In this document: one piece after another, positions 7,760-15,455 of the stretch
Layout: each line of letters starts with the position of its first letter
How positions within the stretch are numbered: position 1 is the stretch's first letter
Assembly (NCBI GenBank): GCA_021845645.1
Contig: JAJZVM010000006.1
Coordinates: 1 to 64,000, forward strand
Origin: Bacillota bacterium
GTDB lineage: Bacteria; Bacillota_E; JAJZYS01; JAJYTV01
Length of the DNA stretch: 64,000 bases
Reading direction: 5' to 3'
Position numbers and translations under genes: made by a program
Notes under the pieces: generated by a model
Databases searched by the model: none
The model's input: only the letters and a program-made list of their open reading frames with translations
Told to the model about the DNA's origin: nothing

Positions 7760-8801
7760 GTGCAGTTGAGTGTTCTTCTAAGCGTGATTGGGATTCTGGC
7801 GTCCGCTGGCGTGGCGCTGTTCACGTACAAGCTGGCATCTTCCACCAAGAAGCTCGCGGAGGCTACTGCGAGTGCCGTGAGCGTAGAGCGAGAGGCGCTC
7901 GAGCAGACAAAGGACGGCCTTATGCCCGTGCTGAGGTTTCGCAGCATCGAACTGCAACCAAGGGGATCCGTCAAAAGGAACACCAGATCGATACACTCTC
8001 GTGATAGAGAACATAGGTGACGGCGCGGCATTTATGAGGGACGTTACCGTGCGCGATGAGGTGGGGCTGTCAGATCTCTTCAACAGTGAACTTCGAACTG
8101 CGGTCGTCGGTAAAGGACAAACTCTTCAGAGCATCATCGGGGGAACAAATCAGTTTCGACACTTTGAGGTAGACGAAGCAACTTCATGGTCGTTATGGTA
8201 TACGGACATCTATGGGCGTTGGTTTAGGTCTAGGGTTGTCGTGATGTATCCCGCGCAGAAGAGCCATTCGCAGATATTGGCCTTCGAGTTCATTAAAGAC
8301 GTGCGTCCAACGACGATATCTTACGGCACCAGGCAGAACATGCGCCCATTCAACTATGTGACGTTATTTGAGATTGGCGTCGTCCACCCACTCGGGCAAG
8401 TGGATCGTCGCCTGTATACGTTGCAGGCACACGACACGATCGTTGGGTTGAAATTTCGACACGAGGCCCTCCGGGATGGTGCCGAATTGGTCGTGACCGA
8501 TTTCGGTTTCTGGCTACGTGAACGCTTGCCGACGTTTGAGGTTCGGGTGAGTGATCTTGAGCCTTTCACGATCGGTATGGCCTGGGAAGACAACAAGTAT
8601 CATGTGGTCCTCGAGTCGGTGGAGAGCTTTACTGCGAAGAAGACAGGGCTTGCGTATGTGCCCGCGAGCCCCCTCGACCAATTGCCGTTGGCCGTATGGG
8701 GGCTGAACGACAGCAACACTGGGCTCGAGAATCGGCTCAACGACCTCTATAATCAACTCCTCCACGCCGCCACAGAGTTGGTGGGTCTCCTCGTGACGTA
8801 A
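7760..8801 (+). pseudogene. single-pass membrane protein gene interrupted by a frameshift
   Basis: The GTG at 7760 starts a protein with one N-terminal membrane helix (VLLSVIGILASAGVALFTY), a short coiled coil and the segment GLMPVLRFRSIELQP. At about 7961, within CCAAGGGGA, the frame changes by one base and continues as GDPSKGTPDRYTLVIENIGDG through to 8801. The join makes one sensible protein of about 345 residues: a membrane helix, then a beta-rich domain with the common VxNxGxGxA turn. Either the gene is inactivated or the read contains a one-base error. It lies between the AbrB promoter region and the integrase. Codon use and GC are lower than in the core genes. No family recognised. Confidence 0.6.
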
Positions 8802-8868
8802 TTCACCGAATAGCATTAGGGCAGAGAACCACTGTGCGACGATGATCCTTACTCAGGGAGGTGCCCGC

Positions 8869-10062
8869 ATGCCCTACCGTCCCCGCCACCCGTTCGGCTT
8901 CGCCCGAAAGCGGACCTACAAGACTGGTGCTATCCGGTGGCAGGGCATCGTGCAGTACCCAGATCGTTCAAAGCGCAGCGGCTGGGGCCAGGAGTCCAAG
9001 ATGTTCGACCTCAAGGCCGACGCCGATGCATGGGCTCTGGCGCGTGCTGAGGAGATCAAGAAGGCGGGCGGCTACGAGCCTCCGAAGAAGCAGACCGTCT
9101 CAGAGTGGCTCGAGCACTGGATGCGGACTTACGTCCACGTCAACCTTGAGCCGTCGACCGAGGAGACGTACTCCTGGCTGATCCGTAAGCACATCATGCC
9201 GCCGCTGGGCGACCTGCGTCTCTCGGCGCTCACACCGCAGATCCTGCAGTCTTGGGTAGCGGATCTCTCCGAGAAGGAAACGCCCCGAGGGACGCCGTTG
9301 TCCACGCGGACGGTGGCAGCGGTTTACGGCGTTCTGCGCGATGCACTGGGGGAGGCTGTACGGAGCCAGGCCCTGACGGCGAACCCTCTCGACCGGGTGC
9401 GGTTGCCGAAGCAGAAGAGGAAGGTCGTCCACTCTTTCACGCTGGCACAGATCCGCGAGCTGGACCAGGTCTGCGAGACGCGGCGTCTCGGGGCGCCCTT
9501 CACGTTCCTCTGGCAGACGGGACTGCGCATCAGCGAGGCCATTGCCATGCGGTGGGAAGATGTGGACCTCGACGAAGCCACCATCTTTGTCCACCGCAAG
9601 ATTGTGGTGCTGGCCCGAGGGCGGAACATCGAGGGGCCACCAAAGACCGACGCTGGGATACGCCATCTCGCGCTCATGCCCGAGACGGTCGATTTGTTGA
9701 GGCGGCACCGGGCACGGCAGAAGGAGGAAGCCGTGGCTCACGAGGCAGAGCCGGACTGGAACGCGACCGGCCTCGTGTTTCCCTCGACCAGGGGCACTCC
9801 CCTAAGCCGGCGCAATATCAGCCGTGCCTGGGCCGTGGTGCGGGATAGGGCTGGGCTACCCCGGTACGGGCTCCACGCCCTGAGGCACACGCACGCTACC
9901 CTCGAGGCGCAGGCCGGCGTCGGGATGCGGGAGATTGCAGCGACCCTGGGGCATGAGGACCCTGGCTTCACCTCAAGGACCTACGTGCATGTCCTCGAGG
10001 AGATGAAGCGCAACGCGGCCACTAAGTTACACAACCTCATCGAGAAGCCGGGGGAGCGGTGA
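8869..10062 (+). CDS. tyrosine recombinase / phage-type integrase
   Basis: 397 residues from the ATG at 8869 behind GGGAGGT. Domains: an N-terminal AP2-like arm-binding region (residues ~1-60), a SAM-like core-binding domain (~65-165; TVSEWLEHWM ... LSALTPQILQSWV), and a catalytic domain with the full active site: Arg in TGLRISEAIAMRW, HALRH (HxxR), His in LGHED and the nucleophilic Tyr in SRTYVHV. It should catalyse site-specific integration and excision. It stands at the rnpB-proximal edge of the defence-rich region 4-10 kb and is probably the integrase of that island; no excisionase or clear att repeat could be identified. Confidence 0.9.
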   Translation: MPYRPRHPFGFARKRTYKTGAIRWQGIVQYPDRSKRSGWGQESKMFDLKADADAWALARAEEIKKAGGYEPPKKQTVSEWLEHWMRTYVHVNLEPSTEETYSWLIRKHIMPPLGDLRLSALTPQILQSWVADLSEKETPRGTPLSTRTVAAVYGVLRDALGEAVRSQALTANPLDRVRLPKQKRKVVHSFTLAQIRELDQVCETRRLGAPFTFLWQTGLRISEAIAMRWEDVDLDEATIFVHRKIVVLARGRNIEGPPKTDAGIRHLALMPETVDLLRRHRARQKEEAVAHEAEPDWNATGLVFPSTRGTPLSRRNISRAWAVVRDRAGLPRYGLHALRHTHATLEAQAGVGMREIAATLGHEDPGFTSRTYVHVLEEMKRNAATKLHNLIEKPGER

Positions 10063-10312
10063 TCGGTCAGTCCGCGTCAGTAGGAGGTCAGTACGAGCGC
10101 TAAGAAACACCAGAATGGTCGTGAACATTGCGGAGAACCGGTACCGGAAAAGCCCGATTTCAAGCCATTCCTCGTCAGCATTGTGGGCATCGGAACCGAC
10201 TTACCTTAACTACGAATCAAGGGATCGCTGGTCGCGCCGGGAGACCCGGTGCCTGCAAGTTGCGCAGGGCACCGCAGCCCGGCCGTGTTGCCCCGACTCA
10301 TGTTTCAGCGCA
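10063..10312. other. non-coding interval between integrase and rnpB region
   Basis: No reading frame with a plausible start and codon pattern is seen on either strand. Small hairpins occur (for example GCCGGG-AGA-CCCGGT near 10235), but the tetraloop core of a 4.5S/SRP RNA and tRNA arms are absent. As this lies between the integrase and a structural RNA gene it is the most likely place for an attachment site, but no repeat proves it. Confidence 0.4.
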
Positions 10313-10314
10313 GT

Positions 10315-10413
10315 TCATACCTTGTGGATGACTCCGGCCACGATCAGATCGTGCAGCACCTTGATCACCACGCCAAAACCCATCAGCGCCCAGCCGAGCC
10401 ACTGCGTCCACAT
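10315..10413 (-). CDS. putative 32-residue hydrophobic small protein
   Basis: The ATG at 10413 follows GAGGTG with six-base spacing and encodes MWTQWLGWALMGFGVVIKVL plus a 12-residue end DLIVAGVIHKV-like tail, a single predicted membrane helix with a basic C-terminus. It is downstream of rnpB and of its terminator hairpin, on the same strand. The gene is too short for standard gene callers. Evidence is limited to the ribosome binding site and the strongly hydrophobic composition. Confidence 0.4.
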   Translation of the reverse strand: MWTQWLGWALMGFGVVIKVLHDLIVAGVIHKV

Positions 10414-10531
10414 CCGGATCACCTCGGCGGTAGCATCTCCAGCGCGAGGCCGTCCAACCGAGGGATGCAGTCCCATTGCTATTGCGCATGCATTCTGGGC
10501 ACACTGCCAGATAACGAGGCACGCGGTTGAA

Positions 10532-10558
10532 GCCCGTCGGAATCCATAACCGACGGGC
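10532..10558 (-). terminator. stem-loop downstream of rnpB
   Basis: A perfect 9-bp stem, GCCCGTCGG with CCGACGGGC around a 9-base loop, lies 28 bases beyond the 3' end of rnpB. Only a short T-rich stretch follows, so termination or 3'-end protection is probable rather than certain. Confidence 0.55.
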
Positions 10559-10585
10559 CGGAAACAAGAACTCTCAGTTATAAGA

Positions 10586-10922
10586 TTTGCGAGTATAGCC
10601 ATAAGCCGAGTTCTGTCGAGGATGATCATTTATCTGGGATGCCAGTTGCCTGGCACCTCGAGCGACCGTACCCGGAAGGTCGGCGGGCAGCGTCATGCCT
10701 TCCCTATTTGGTCTTGCTGCAGATGGGGTTTGCCTGGCAGCCCGGTCGCCCGGACCCCGGTGGTCTCTTACACCACCTTTTCACCCTTGCCCTTTCGGGC
10801 GGTATGTTTCTGTGGCACTTTCCTTGAGGTCGCCCTCACTGGGTGTTACCCAGCATCCTGCCCTACGCAGCTCGGACTTTCCTCAGGCCTCGCGGCCCGC
10901 GATCATCTGGCTTACTCGCAAA
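10586..10922 (-). ncRNA. rnpB: RNase P RNA, bacterial class A
   Basis: Read on the minus strand, the sequence contains the universally conserved elements GAGGAAAGTCC (CR-I, about 10880) and ACAGAACTCGGCTTA-type 3' core (about 10605-10617), together with AGTGCCACAGAAACATACCGCC-like and GGTGAAAAGGTGG segments in order. The ends are set by helix P1: TTTGCGAGT at the 5' end pairs perfectly with ACTCGCAAA at the 3' end. It is the catalytic RNA that matures tRNA 5' ends. The layout is class A, unlike the class B RNA of Bacilli, which helps place the organism. Confidence 0.95.
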
Positions 10923-10962
10923 CCTATACGTTAGTCGCATTGCGACGCGATTGCAACGGTCG

Positions 10963-11400
10963 TTATTTGTTGCGCTGGCGATCGATGGACATGTTCGCAA
11001 GTTCGCCGGGGCGCCTGGTCGCCTCGCGCGGCAGCACCTGGATCGACCACCTGCGAAAGCGCAGGAGCAGCCTGCGCACCTCGACGAGCAGCGGCTGCAG
11101 CCCGCCCTGGCGAACCTCCTGCGCGCCGGACACCTGCCGCACGACGAGCTCCGAACCAGACTGCACCTGAACCTCCTCGGCGCCGAGCCCCGCCGCGGTG
11201 CGCAGGGCCTCGATCAGCGCGGAGTATTCCGCCACGTGCTCTGTCGTGGTGCCGATGAACCGGCCGAACTCCTCGACGACGTGGCCCTCCTGGTCGAACA
11301 GCACCACGCCGATGCCGGCCTCTCCGGGGTTGCCGCGCGCGGTCGCATCGGCGTGGATCAGGAGCGATCGGTGCTGTCTTGGGTCCCGCAGCTTCGCCAC
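10963..11400 (-). CDS. RNase HI-like (RVT_3) protein with altered active site
   Basis: 145 residues from a GTG at 11400 behind GGAGGG; it overlaps the end of the NIF3-like gene by 43 bases. The fold signature of the bacterial/plant RNase H-like family is clear: HADATARGNPGEAGIGVV at residues 16-33 and TEHVAEYSALIEALRTA at ~52-68. The first Asp and the Glu are kept, but the third catalytic position is changed: the usual SDS motif reads SGS (about residue 80), and the final AD pair of the C-terminal helix reads GE. Hydrolysis of RNA:DNA hybrids may therefore be lost, leaving nucleic acid binding (inference). Confidence 0.75.
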   Translation of the reverse strand: MAKLRDPRQHRSLLIHADATARGNPGEAGIGVVLFDQEGHVVEEFGRFIGTTTEHVAEYSALIEALRTAAGLGAEEVQVQSGSELVVRQVSGAQEVRQGGLQPLLVEVRRLLLRFRRWSIQVLPREATRRPGELANMSIDRQRNK

Positions 11401-12353
11401 ACCAATCCCTCCGCGGCATCGCGCACTGGAACAAAGACCGCCTGCCGCAGCCTCTCGGCGAGGTGATGCATCGCGCAGGCGTCGAGGTCGCGCATCTCGG
11501 CGATCGTGGCGCCGCGGTCGTGGAGCGCAATGGCCAAGCCAGGCGGCATGCGATCGGTCACCACGAGGTCGGGGGCTGCGTCCGCGAGCGCCTGGGGCAA
11601 CTGCTCGCCGCGGCCTACGGCCACCTTGCGCACAGGTCGCCCTCCGTCACAGACGAATAGCGCATTCGATCCGCTGGCCGAGAGCACCTGCTCCAGCACC
11701 GCCTCAGGGGGTGTCGGCTCGATGTCGCCCAGACGCACGGCTCCGTAGGTCGGGTCGGGGTTCGCGAGTTCGACGATGTCGTAGGCGATCTCCTCGTAGG
11801 GATGGGCCCGGCGCATCGCGGCGAGCATCGCCGCCTCGCGGTAGGGGGCGTAGACGGCCTCGAGGCGCGCTTCCGGGACGAACTGCTGCACGCCCTCCTG
11901 GCCGAGATAGGGGTGCGATCCCGGCAGCGGCCGGAAGCTGCCCTCGCCGTGGAGCGTGAAGGTGCAGTCGCTGTAGCAGCCGATCCTGCCCGCGCCGGCG
12001 CCCGTGACGGCGTCTCGCACGGCGACGAGGTGCGTTTCGGGCACGAACACGGTGAGCTTGCGCAGATTGGCCCTGCCAGAACCCAGAGGTTCTTCGCGCA
12101 GCGCGCCGACGGCGGCGAGGAGCGATGCAAGCAGGCCCTCAGGGTGGGCGAGTGCCGCATCGCCGATCGCCACGGCCGGCCCATAGACCGCGTCGGCCGT
12201 CACGACGAGCGTCCCGGGAGCGGCATGCGCGGGTTCGCCGAGCGTGACCAGGATCTCCGTCACCTCGGTCGGCATGCGGCCCACGAGACGAAGGTCTCCA
12301 TGAGGGTCGTGGACGAGTGGCCGCAGCTGTTCCAGCAGGTCAGGCGTCTGCAT
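11358..12353 (-). CDS. NIF3-like (YqfO/DUF34 family) protein without the metal ligands
   Basis: 331 residues, overlapping trmK by 14 bases, the same trmK-yqfO arrangement as in Bacillus. The central PII/CutA-like insert is well conserved (GAGRIGCYSDCTFT ... HPYEEIAYDIVEL, residues ~115-205), and a C-terminal Rossmann-like part follows. The N-terminal half is shortened and the dinuclear metal site looks absent: where family members have HHP the sequence reads LVVTADAVYG, and the usual C-terminal GHxxTE reads MRDLDA. NIF3 proteins have been annotated as GTP cyclohydrolase type 2, though their function is unsettled. This copy is probably a metal-free form. Confidence 0.75.
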   Translation of the reverse strand: MQTPDLLEQLRPLVHDPHGDLRLVGRMPTEVTEILVTLGEPAHAAPGTLVVTADAVYGPAVAIGDAALAHPEGLLASLLAAVGALREEPLGSGRANLRKLTVFVPETHLVAVRDAVTGAGAGRIGCYSDCTFTLHGEGSFRPLPGSHPYLGQEGVQQFVPEARLEAVYAPYREAAMLAAMRRAHPYEEIAYDIVELANPDPTYGAVRLGDIEPTPPEAVLEQVLSASGSNALFVCDGGRPVRKVAVGRGEQLPQALADAAPDLVVTDRMPPGLAIALHDRGATIAEMRDLDACAMHHLAERLRQAVFVPVRDAAEGLVWRSCGTQDSTDRS

Positions 12354-12996
12354 CGCTCTCGGCCTCCAGCAGCGAGATCTCTCTCAGGATCTCCCGGCGG
12401 CTCGCCTCGTCTGCACCGCGCAGGCGCGCGTCGAGCAGATGGCGATGGCGCTCGAGCAGAAGATGGAAGCCCTTCGGCCGCGTGCGCCGCAGCACGGGCC
12501 CCAGCACGGCGTCGAGCGCCGTCAGCGGCCAGCCCTCGCCCTGCCGCACGGCGATCAGTGGATAGGGCCTGCCGCCCTGCAGCACGAGCCGCTCGTCGAC
12601 GATCGCGAGGCCGCGCGCTCCGAGGCCCAGCCGCAGGTCCGCGGCCGACTGCATCGGCCCGAGCACGAAGACGGCCGTCGGGAAGACCTGCGCGAGGTCC
12701 AGGATGCGCAGGATGGTCCGACCACCCATGCCGAGCACGGCGACACCGTCCAAGGGCTCGCCGATCAGCGGCCTCAGGCCGTCGCCACGACGCAGCGAGA
12801 CCTTCTGAGCCCCCTGACAGCTAAGTGCGAGGCGATGGAACGGCGCCTCCCCGAACTCGGTCGCGAACACGTGGAAGACCGCCGGGCGCTCCGCGAGCCG
12901 GCGCGCGAGAAGGCCGTCGCCCGCGCCGACGTCGGCGAGCACGCCCGTCGCCGGCAGCAGGTCGAGCGCCCCTTCGAGCCGTTTCGCGAGCGGCAT
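12340..12996 (-). CDS. trmK: tRNA (adenine22-N1)-methyltransferase TrmK
   Basis: 218 residues; the ATG at 12996 with GGAGGCG upstream is chosen over a much earlier in-frame start. A class I SAM-dependent fold is seen: the SAM loop ADVGAGDGLLARRL (residues ~20-33, family norm DIGTDHAYLP), GDGLRPL, and the family motif VLGMGGRTILRIL. TrmK methylates N1 of A22 in the D-loop of some tRNAs. Coupling with the overlapping NIF3-like gene matches the conserved Firmicutes pair. Confidence 0.8.
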   Translation of the reverse strand: MPLAKRLEGALDLLPATGVLADVGAGDGLLARRLAERPAVFHVFATEFGEAPFHRLALSCQGAQKVSLRRGDGLRPLIGEPLDGVAVLGMGGRTILRILDLAQVFPTAVFVLGPMQSAADLRLGLGARGLAIVDERLVLQGGRPYPLIAVRQGEGWPLTALDAVLGPVLRRTRPKGFHLLLERHRHLLDARLRGADEASRREILREISLLEAESDADA

Positions 12997-13072
12997 CGAC
13001 CCGCCTCCTCTTGCATGAGATTCACGCCACCACCGCAGGATACTCGCAGAACAGCAAAGGGGGTTTGCACGT

Positions 13073-13330
13073 TTGGCACAGCTCACAGAATCGTTCCAAC
13101 ACTTCGAGAAGGAGCTTGAGCAGAAGCTCGACGTCGCGAAGGGGATGGGGCTCTCCAAGGAGCACATCGACGTGACCGCGAAGCGGCTGGGAGACTGGCT
13201 GCTCAAGGAGGCCACGCCACAGTCGCCAGAGCAGGTGCTTCTGAAGCAGATGTGGCAGTACGGGTCGGACGACGAGCGTCACGCGATGAGCTCCGTCCTG
13301 CACAAGATGATCGAGCGCACCGTGCACTGA
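13073..13330 (+). CDS. DUF3243 family protein (YmfJ-like)
   Basis: 85 residues starting at a TTG (13073) ten bases after AAAGGGGG, divergent from trmK. The sequence fits DUF3243: an N-terminal helix FEKELEQKLDVAKGMGLS, then AKRLGDWLLKEATPQSPEQVLLKQMW and a C-terminal helix ERHAMSSVLHKMI. It is a small cytosolic protein common in spore-forming Firmicutes; its role is unknown. A strong terminator follows 12 bases after the stop. Confidence 0.75.
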   Translation: MAQLTESFQHFEKELEQKLDVAKGMGLSKEHIDVTAKRLGDWLLKEATPQSPEQVLLKQMWQYGSDDERHAMSSVLHKMIERTVH

Positions 13331-13342
13331 AGGAAGTCTAGC

Positions 13343-13379
13343 AGGAAGGCCCCTCCCGTAGAGCGGGAGGGGCCTTCCT
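13343..13379. terminator. bidirectional rho-independent terminator
   Basis: A perfect 16-bp stem, AGGAAGGCCCCTCCCG against CGGGAGGGGCCTTCCT, with a 5-base loop (TAGAG) lies between the convergent DUF3243 gene (ends 13330) and FAD oxidase gene (ends 13387). Its symmetry suits termination from both sides. Confidence 0.85.
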
Positions 13380-13386
13380 CACGGCA

Positions 13387-14592
13387 TCAGACGACGGCGT
13401 CCTCGCGCAGCAGGCGCCCCTCCGCGAAGCGCCGGGCGTCGAGCCCCGCGACGTCGATGCTGCGGGACTCGCCGTAGCCGATCATCTCGGCGAGCGCCAG
13501 GCCCGCCGCGGGACCCTGCATCATGCCATGGCCCGAGAAGCCCGCGATGACGAAGAAGCCCTTGAGATCGGGATGGGGTCCGATGATCGCGTTGTCGTCC
13601 GGCGTCACTTCGTAGAGGCCGCACCAGCCGCTCTCGAGATGCAGCCGCTCGAGCAGCGGCACGCGGGTCGCGAGGTCTGGCCAGATGGCGTCCTGGAACA
13701 GGGAGCGGTTCCAGTCCCAGACGAAGTCGCGGGGGTCGTCCGGGAAGGACTTGCCGCAGAGGATGCGCCCGCCGGCTTCGGGGCGGAAGTAGAAGCCGCT
13801 CGGGTCGACCGTCAGGGGATAGCCCCCGAACCGGTCCTCGGGCACCTGGCAGACGTAGACCTGCCGTGCCGTCGGCACGACGGGCACGTCGACGCCGGCC
13901 AGGCGGCCGACGGCTCCCGCCCATGCCCCCGCCGCGTCGACGACGACGGGCGCCATGACGCGCAGGCTGGCGCTCTCGACCGCCTGGACCGCTCCGTCCG
14001 ACGTCTTGATCGCGAGGACCTCCTCCGGCACGAACCGCACGCCGAGTTCGCGCGCCTTGTCGGTGAAGCCGCGCATCACCTGGTAGGGATCGAGGAAGCC
14101 GTCCTGGACGCCGAAGATGGCCCCTGTGAGACCGTCCGTCGCCAGCTCCGGGAAGCGGGATTGCAGCTCCTGGACGCCCAGGCGCTCGAGCTCGACGCCG
14201 TGCCTTTCCTGGAAGTCTGCGCGGCGCAAGAGGCCCGCCTCGTTCCCCCCGTCCAGCAGGAAGAGGTAGCCATTGCGGCGGAAGCCGACGTCGGGCCCTG
14301 GGCCCTGGGCGGTCGCCGTCGCCTGCTGGAAGTCCCGGTAGAAGGCGACGCTCCAGCGGGCGAGCGCGATGTTCGCCGCCGAGGAGAAGAGCTGGCGGAT
14401 CCCGCCGGCCGAAAGGCCTGTGGACGAGTGCATGTGCAAAGGGTCCTGCTCGAAGACGACGACGTTCTCCGCAAGGTTCATTCGTCTCAGATGGTAGGCC
14501 ACTGAGGGCCCCATGACGCCGCCGCCGACGATGGCGACATCGGCCCGAACTTCTTCCAGGGTGATCCCCTCCCGTTGCAGATGACATACCAC
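13387..14592 (-). CDS. FAD-dependent amino acid/sarcosine-type oxidoreductase (DAO family)
   Basis: About 401 residues. The FAD dinucleotide motif ADVAIVGGGVMGPSVAYHL lies close to the N-terminus, followed by STGLSAGGIRQLF and, at the C-terminus, the DAO-family closing motif DNAIIGPHPDLKGFFVIAGFSGHGMMQGP. Relatives include the sarcosine oxidase beta subunit, dimethylglycine oxidase and D-amino acid oxidases that oxidise N-substituted or D-amino acids. The start is unclear: a GTG at 14592 is used, while a GGGAGGGG at ~14560 points to a CTG 11 codons further in. It is divergent from the FadR/GntR regulator, whose palindrome lies between them. Confidence 0.8.
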   Translation of the reverse strand: MVCHLQREGITLEEVRADVAIVGGGVMGPSVAYHLRRMNLAENVVVFEQDPLHMHSSTGLSAGGIRQLFSSAANIALARWSVAFYRDFQQATATAQGPGPDVGFRRNGYLFLLDGGNEAGLLRRADFQERHGVELERLGVQELQSRFPELATDGLTGAIFGVQDGFLDPYQVMRGFTDKARELGVRFVPEEVLAIKTSDGAVQAVESASLRVMAPVVVDAAGAWAGAVGRLAGVDVPVVPTARQVYVCQVPEDRFGGYPLTVDPSGFYFRPEAGGRILCGKSFPDDPRDFVWDWNRSLFQDAIWPDLATRVPLLERLHLESGWCGLYEVTPDDNAIIGPHPDLKGFFVIAGFSGHGMMQGPAAGLALAEMIGYGESRSIDVAGLDARRFAEGRLLREDAVV

Positions 14593-14693
14593 CTGCCGCC
14601 CGCCAAGTAAACCCGCCGGGCAGAACCTGCGGTGACGTCCCGGCCCGAACAAGGAAGGGATTCCACGCCTGGGGGCGAACATCGCCTGCAGAT

Positions 14694-14711
14694 GGTCGAC
14701 CATGGTCGACC
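14694..14711. promoter_or_regulatory. FadR/GntR operator palindrome
   Basis: A perfect 18-bp palindrome, GGTCGACCATGGTCGACC, is two abutting TGGTCGACC units. TGGT-N-ACCA is the classic half-site arrangement of FCD-type GntR regulators such as FadR. It sits just before the ribosome binding site of the GntR gene and in the leader of the divergent oxidase, so it should give autoregulation and control of the oxidase. Confidence 0.7.
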
Positions 14712-14722
14712 GAAGGAGGGCG

Positions 14723-15451
14723 ATGCACATTCGACGCCTGACGGAGAAGCCCGCCTACCGGCGGGTGGCGGAAGATATCGAGGCGATGGTGGAGCGGGGC
14801 GAGCTCGCGCCCGGTGACGCGCTCCTGCCGGAGCGCAAGCTCGGGGAGCTGCTCGGCGCGAGCCGGACGGCGGTGCGCGAGGCCTTGGCGACGCTGGCCG
14901 GGGCCGGGGTGATCGAGCTCACGGGGCAGGGCGCCATCGTGCGCCAGCGGGACGTCCAGGCGGTCTCCGGCGCATTCGGCGCGCTTCTTGCCCACGAGCA
15001 GGCCGACGTGCTCGAACTCCTGGAGACGCGGGAGATCATCGAGTCCCAGGCGGCGCGGCTCGCCGCGCAGCGCTCGAGCATCACCGACCTGCACCGGCTG
15101 AGCCTCTACGCGGTGGAGATCGAGGAGGCGATCGCGGCGCGCGCCGACGCCACCGACCCCGACACGAACTTCCACCTGGCGCTCGTGGCGGCGGCGCACA
15201 ACAGGACCCTCGAGCAGGTGTCGCGCGTGCTGGAGGGCGCGATGCGCCGGCTCTACCGCCCGACGCGCCGCGTCATGCTGCTCGATACCGACCTCGCGGA
15301 CGCGTTCCGCGACGAGCACTGGGGCGTGATCGAGGCTCTGCGCGGGCATGACGGCGCATTGGCGGAGGAGCTCATCCACCACCACATCACGCGGGCGGTG
15401 GAGTTCACGCGCCGCGCCTTGGCCGAGGGCGAGGGCGAAGGGGAGGGATAG
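14723..15451 (+). CDS. GntR-family transcriptional regulator, FCD (FadR) subfamily
   Basis: 242 residues from the ATG at 14723 behind GAAGGAGG. The winged helix is at residues ~8-75 (AYRRVAEDIEAMVERGELAPGD ... LLPERKLGELLGASRTAVREAL), followed by an all-helical FCD ligand domain with the metal-ligand pattern D...H...H (NFHLALVAAAHN; DEHWGVIEAL; HHHITRAVEF). FCD regulators sense carboxylic acids. The gene ends 4 bases before the dehydrogenase E1 alpha gene, so it is probably the first gene of the branched-chain oxoacid dehydrogenase operon. Confidence 0.9.
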   Translation: MHIRRLTEKPAYRRVAEDIEAMVERGELAPGDALLPERKLGELLGASRTAVREALATLAGAGVIELTGQGAIVRQRDVQAVSGAFGALLAHEQADVLELLETREIIESQAARLAAQRSSITDLHRLSLYAVEIEEAIAARADATDPDTNFHLALVAAAHNRTLEQVSRVLEGAMRRLYRPTRRVMLLDTDLADAFRDEHWGVIEALRGHDGALAEELIHHHITRAVEFTRRALAEGEGEGEG

Positions 15452-15455
15452 GGCG

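Noticed and set aside
10200..10300. Possible SRP (4.5S) RNA or tRNA between integrase and rnpB
   Set aside because: Hairpins are present but the SRP core tetraloop motif and tRNA T-arm consensus are missing.
5800..10600. Direct-repeat attachment sites bounding the defence island
   Set aside because: No convincing repeat pair could be found by eye near rnpB and the left edge; needs comparison with an empty site.
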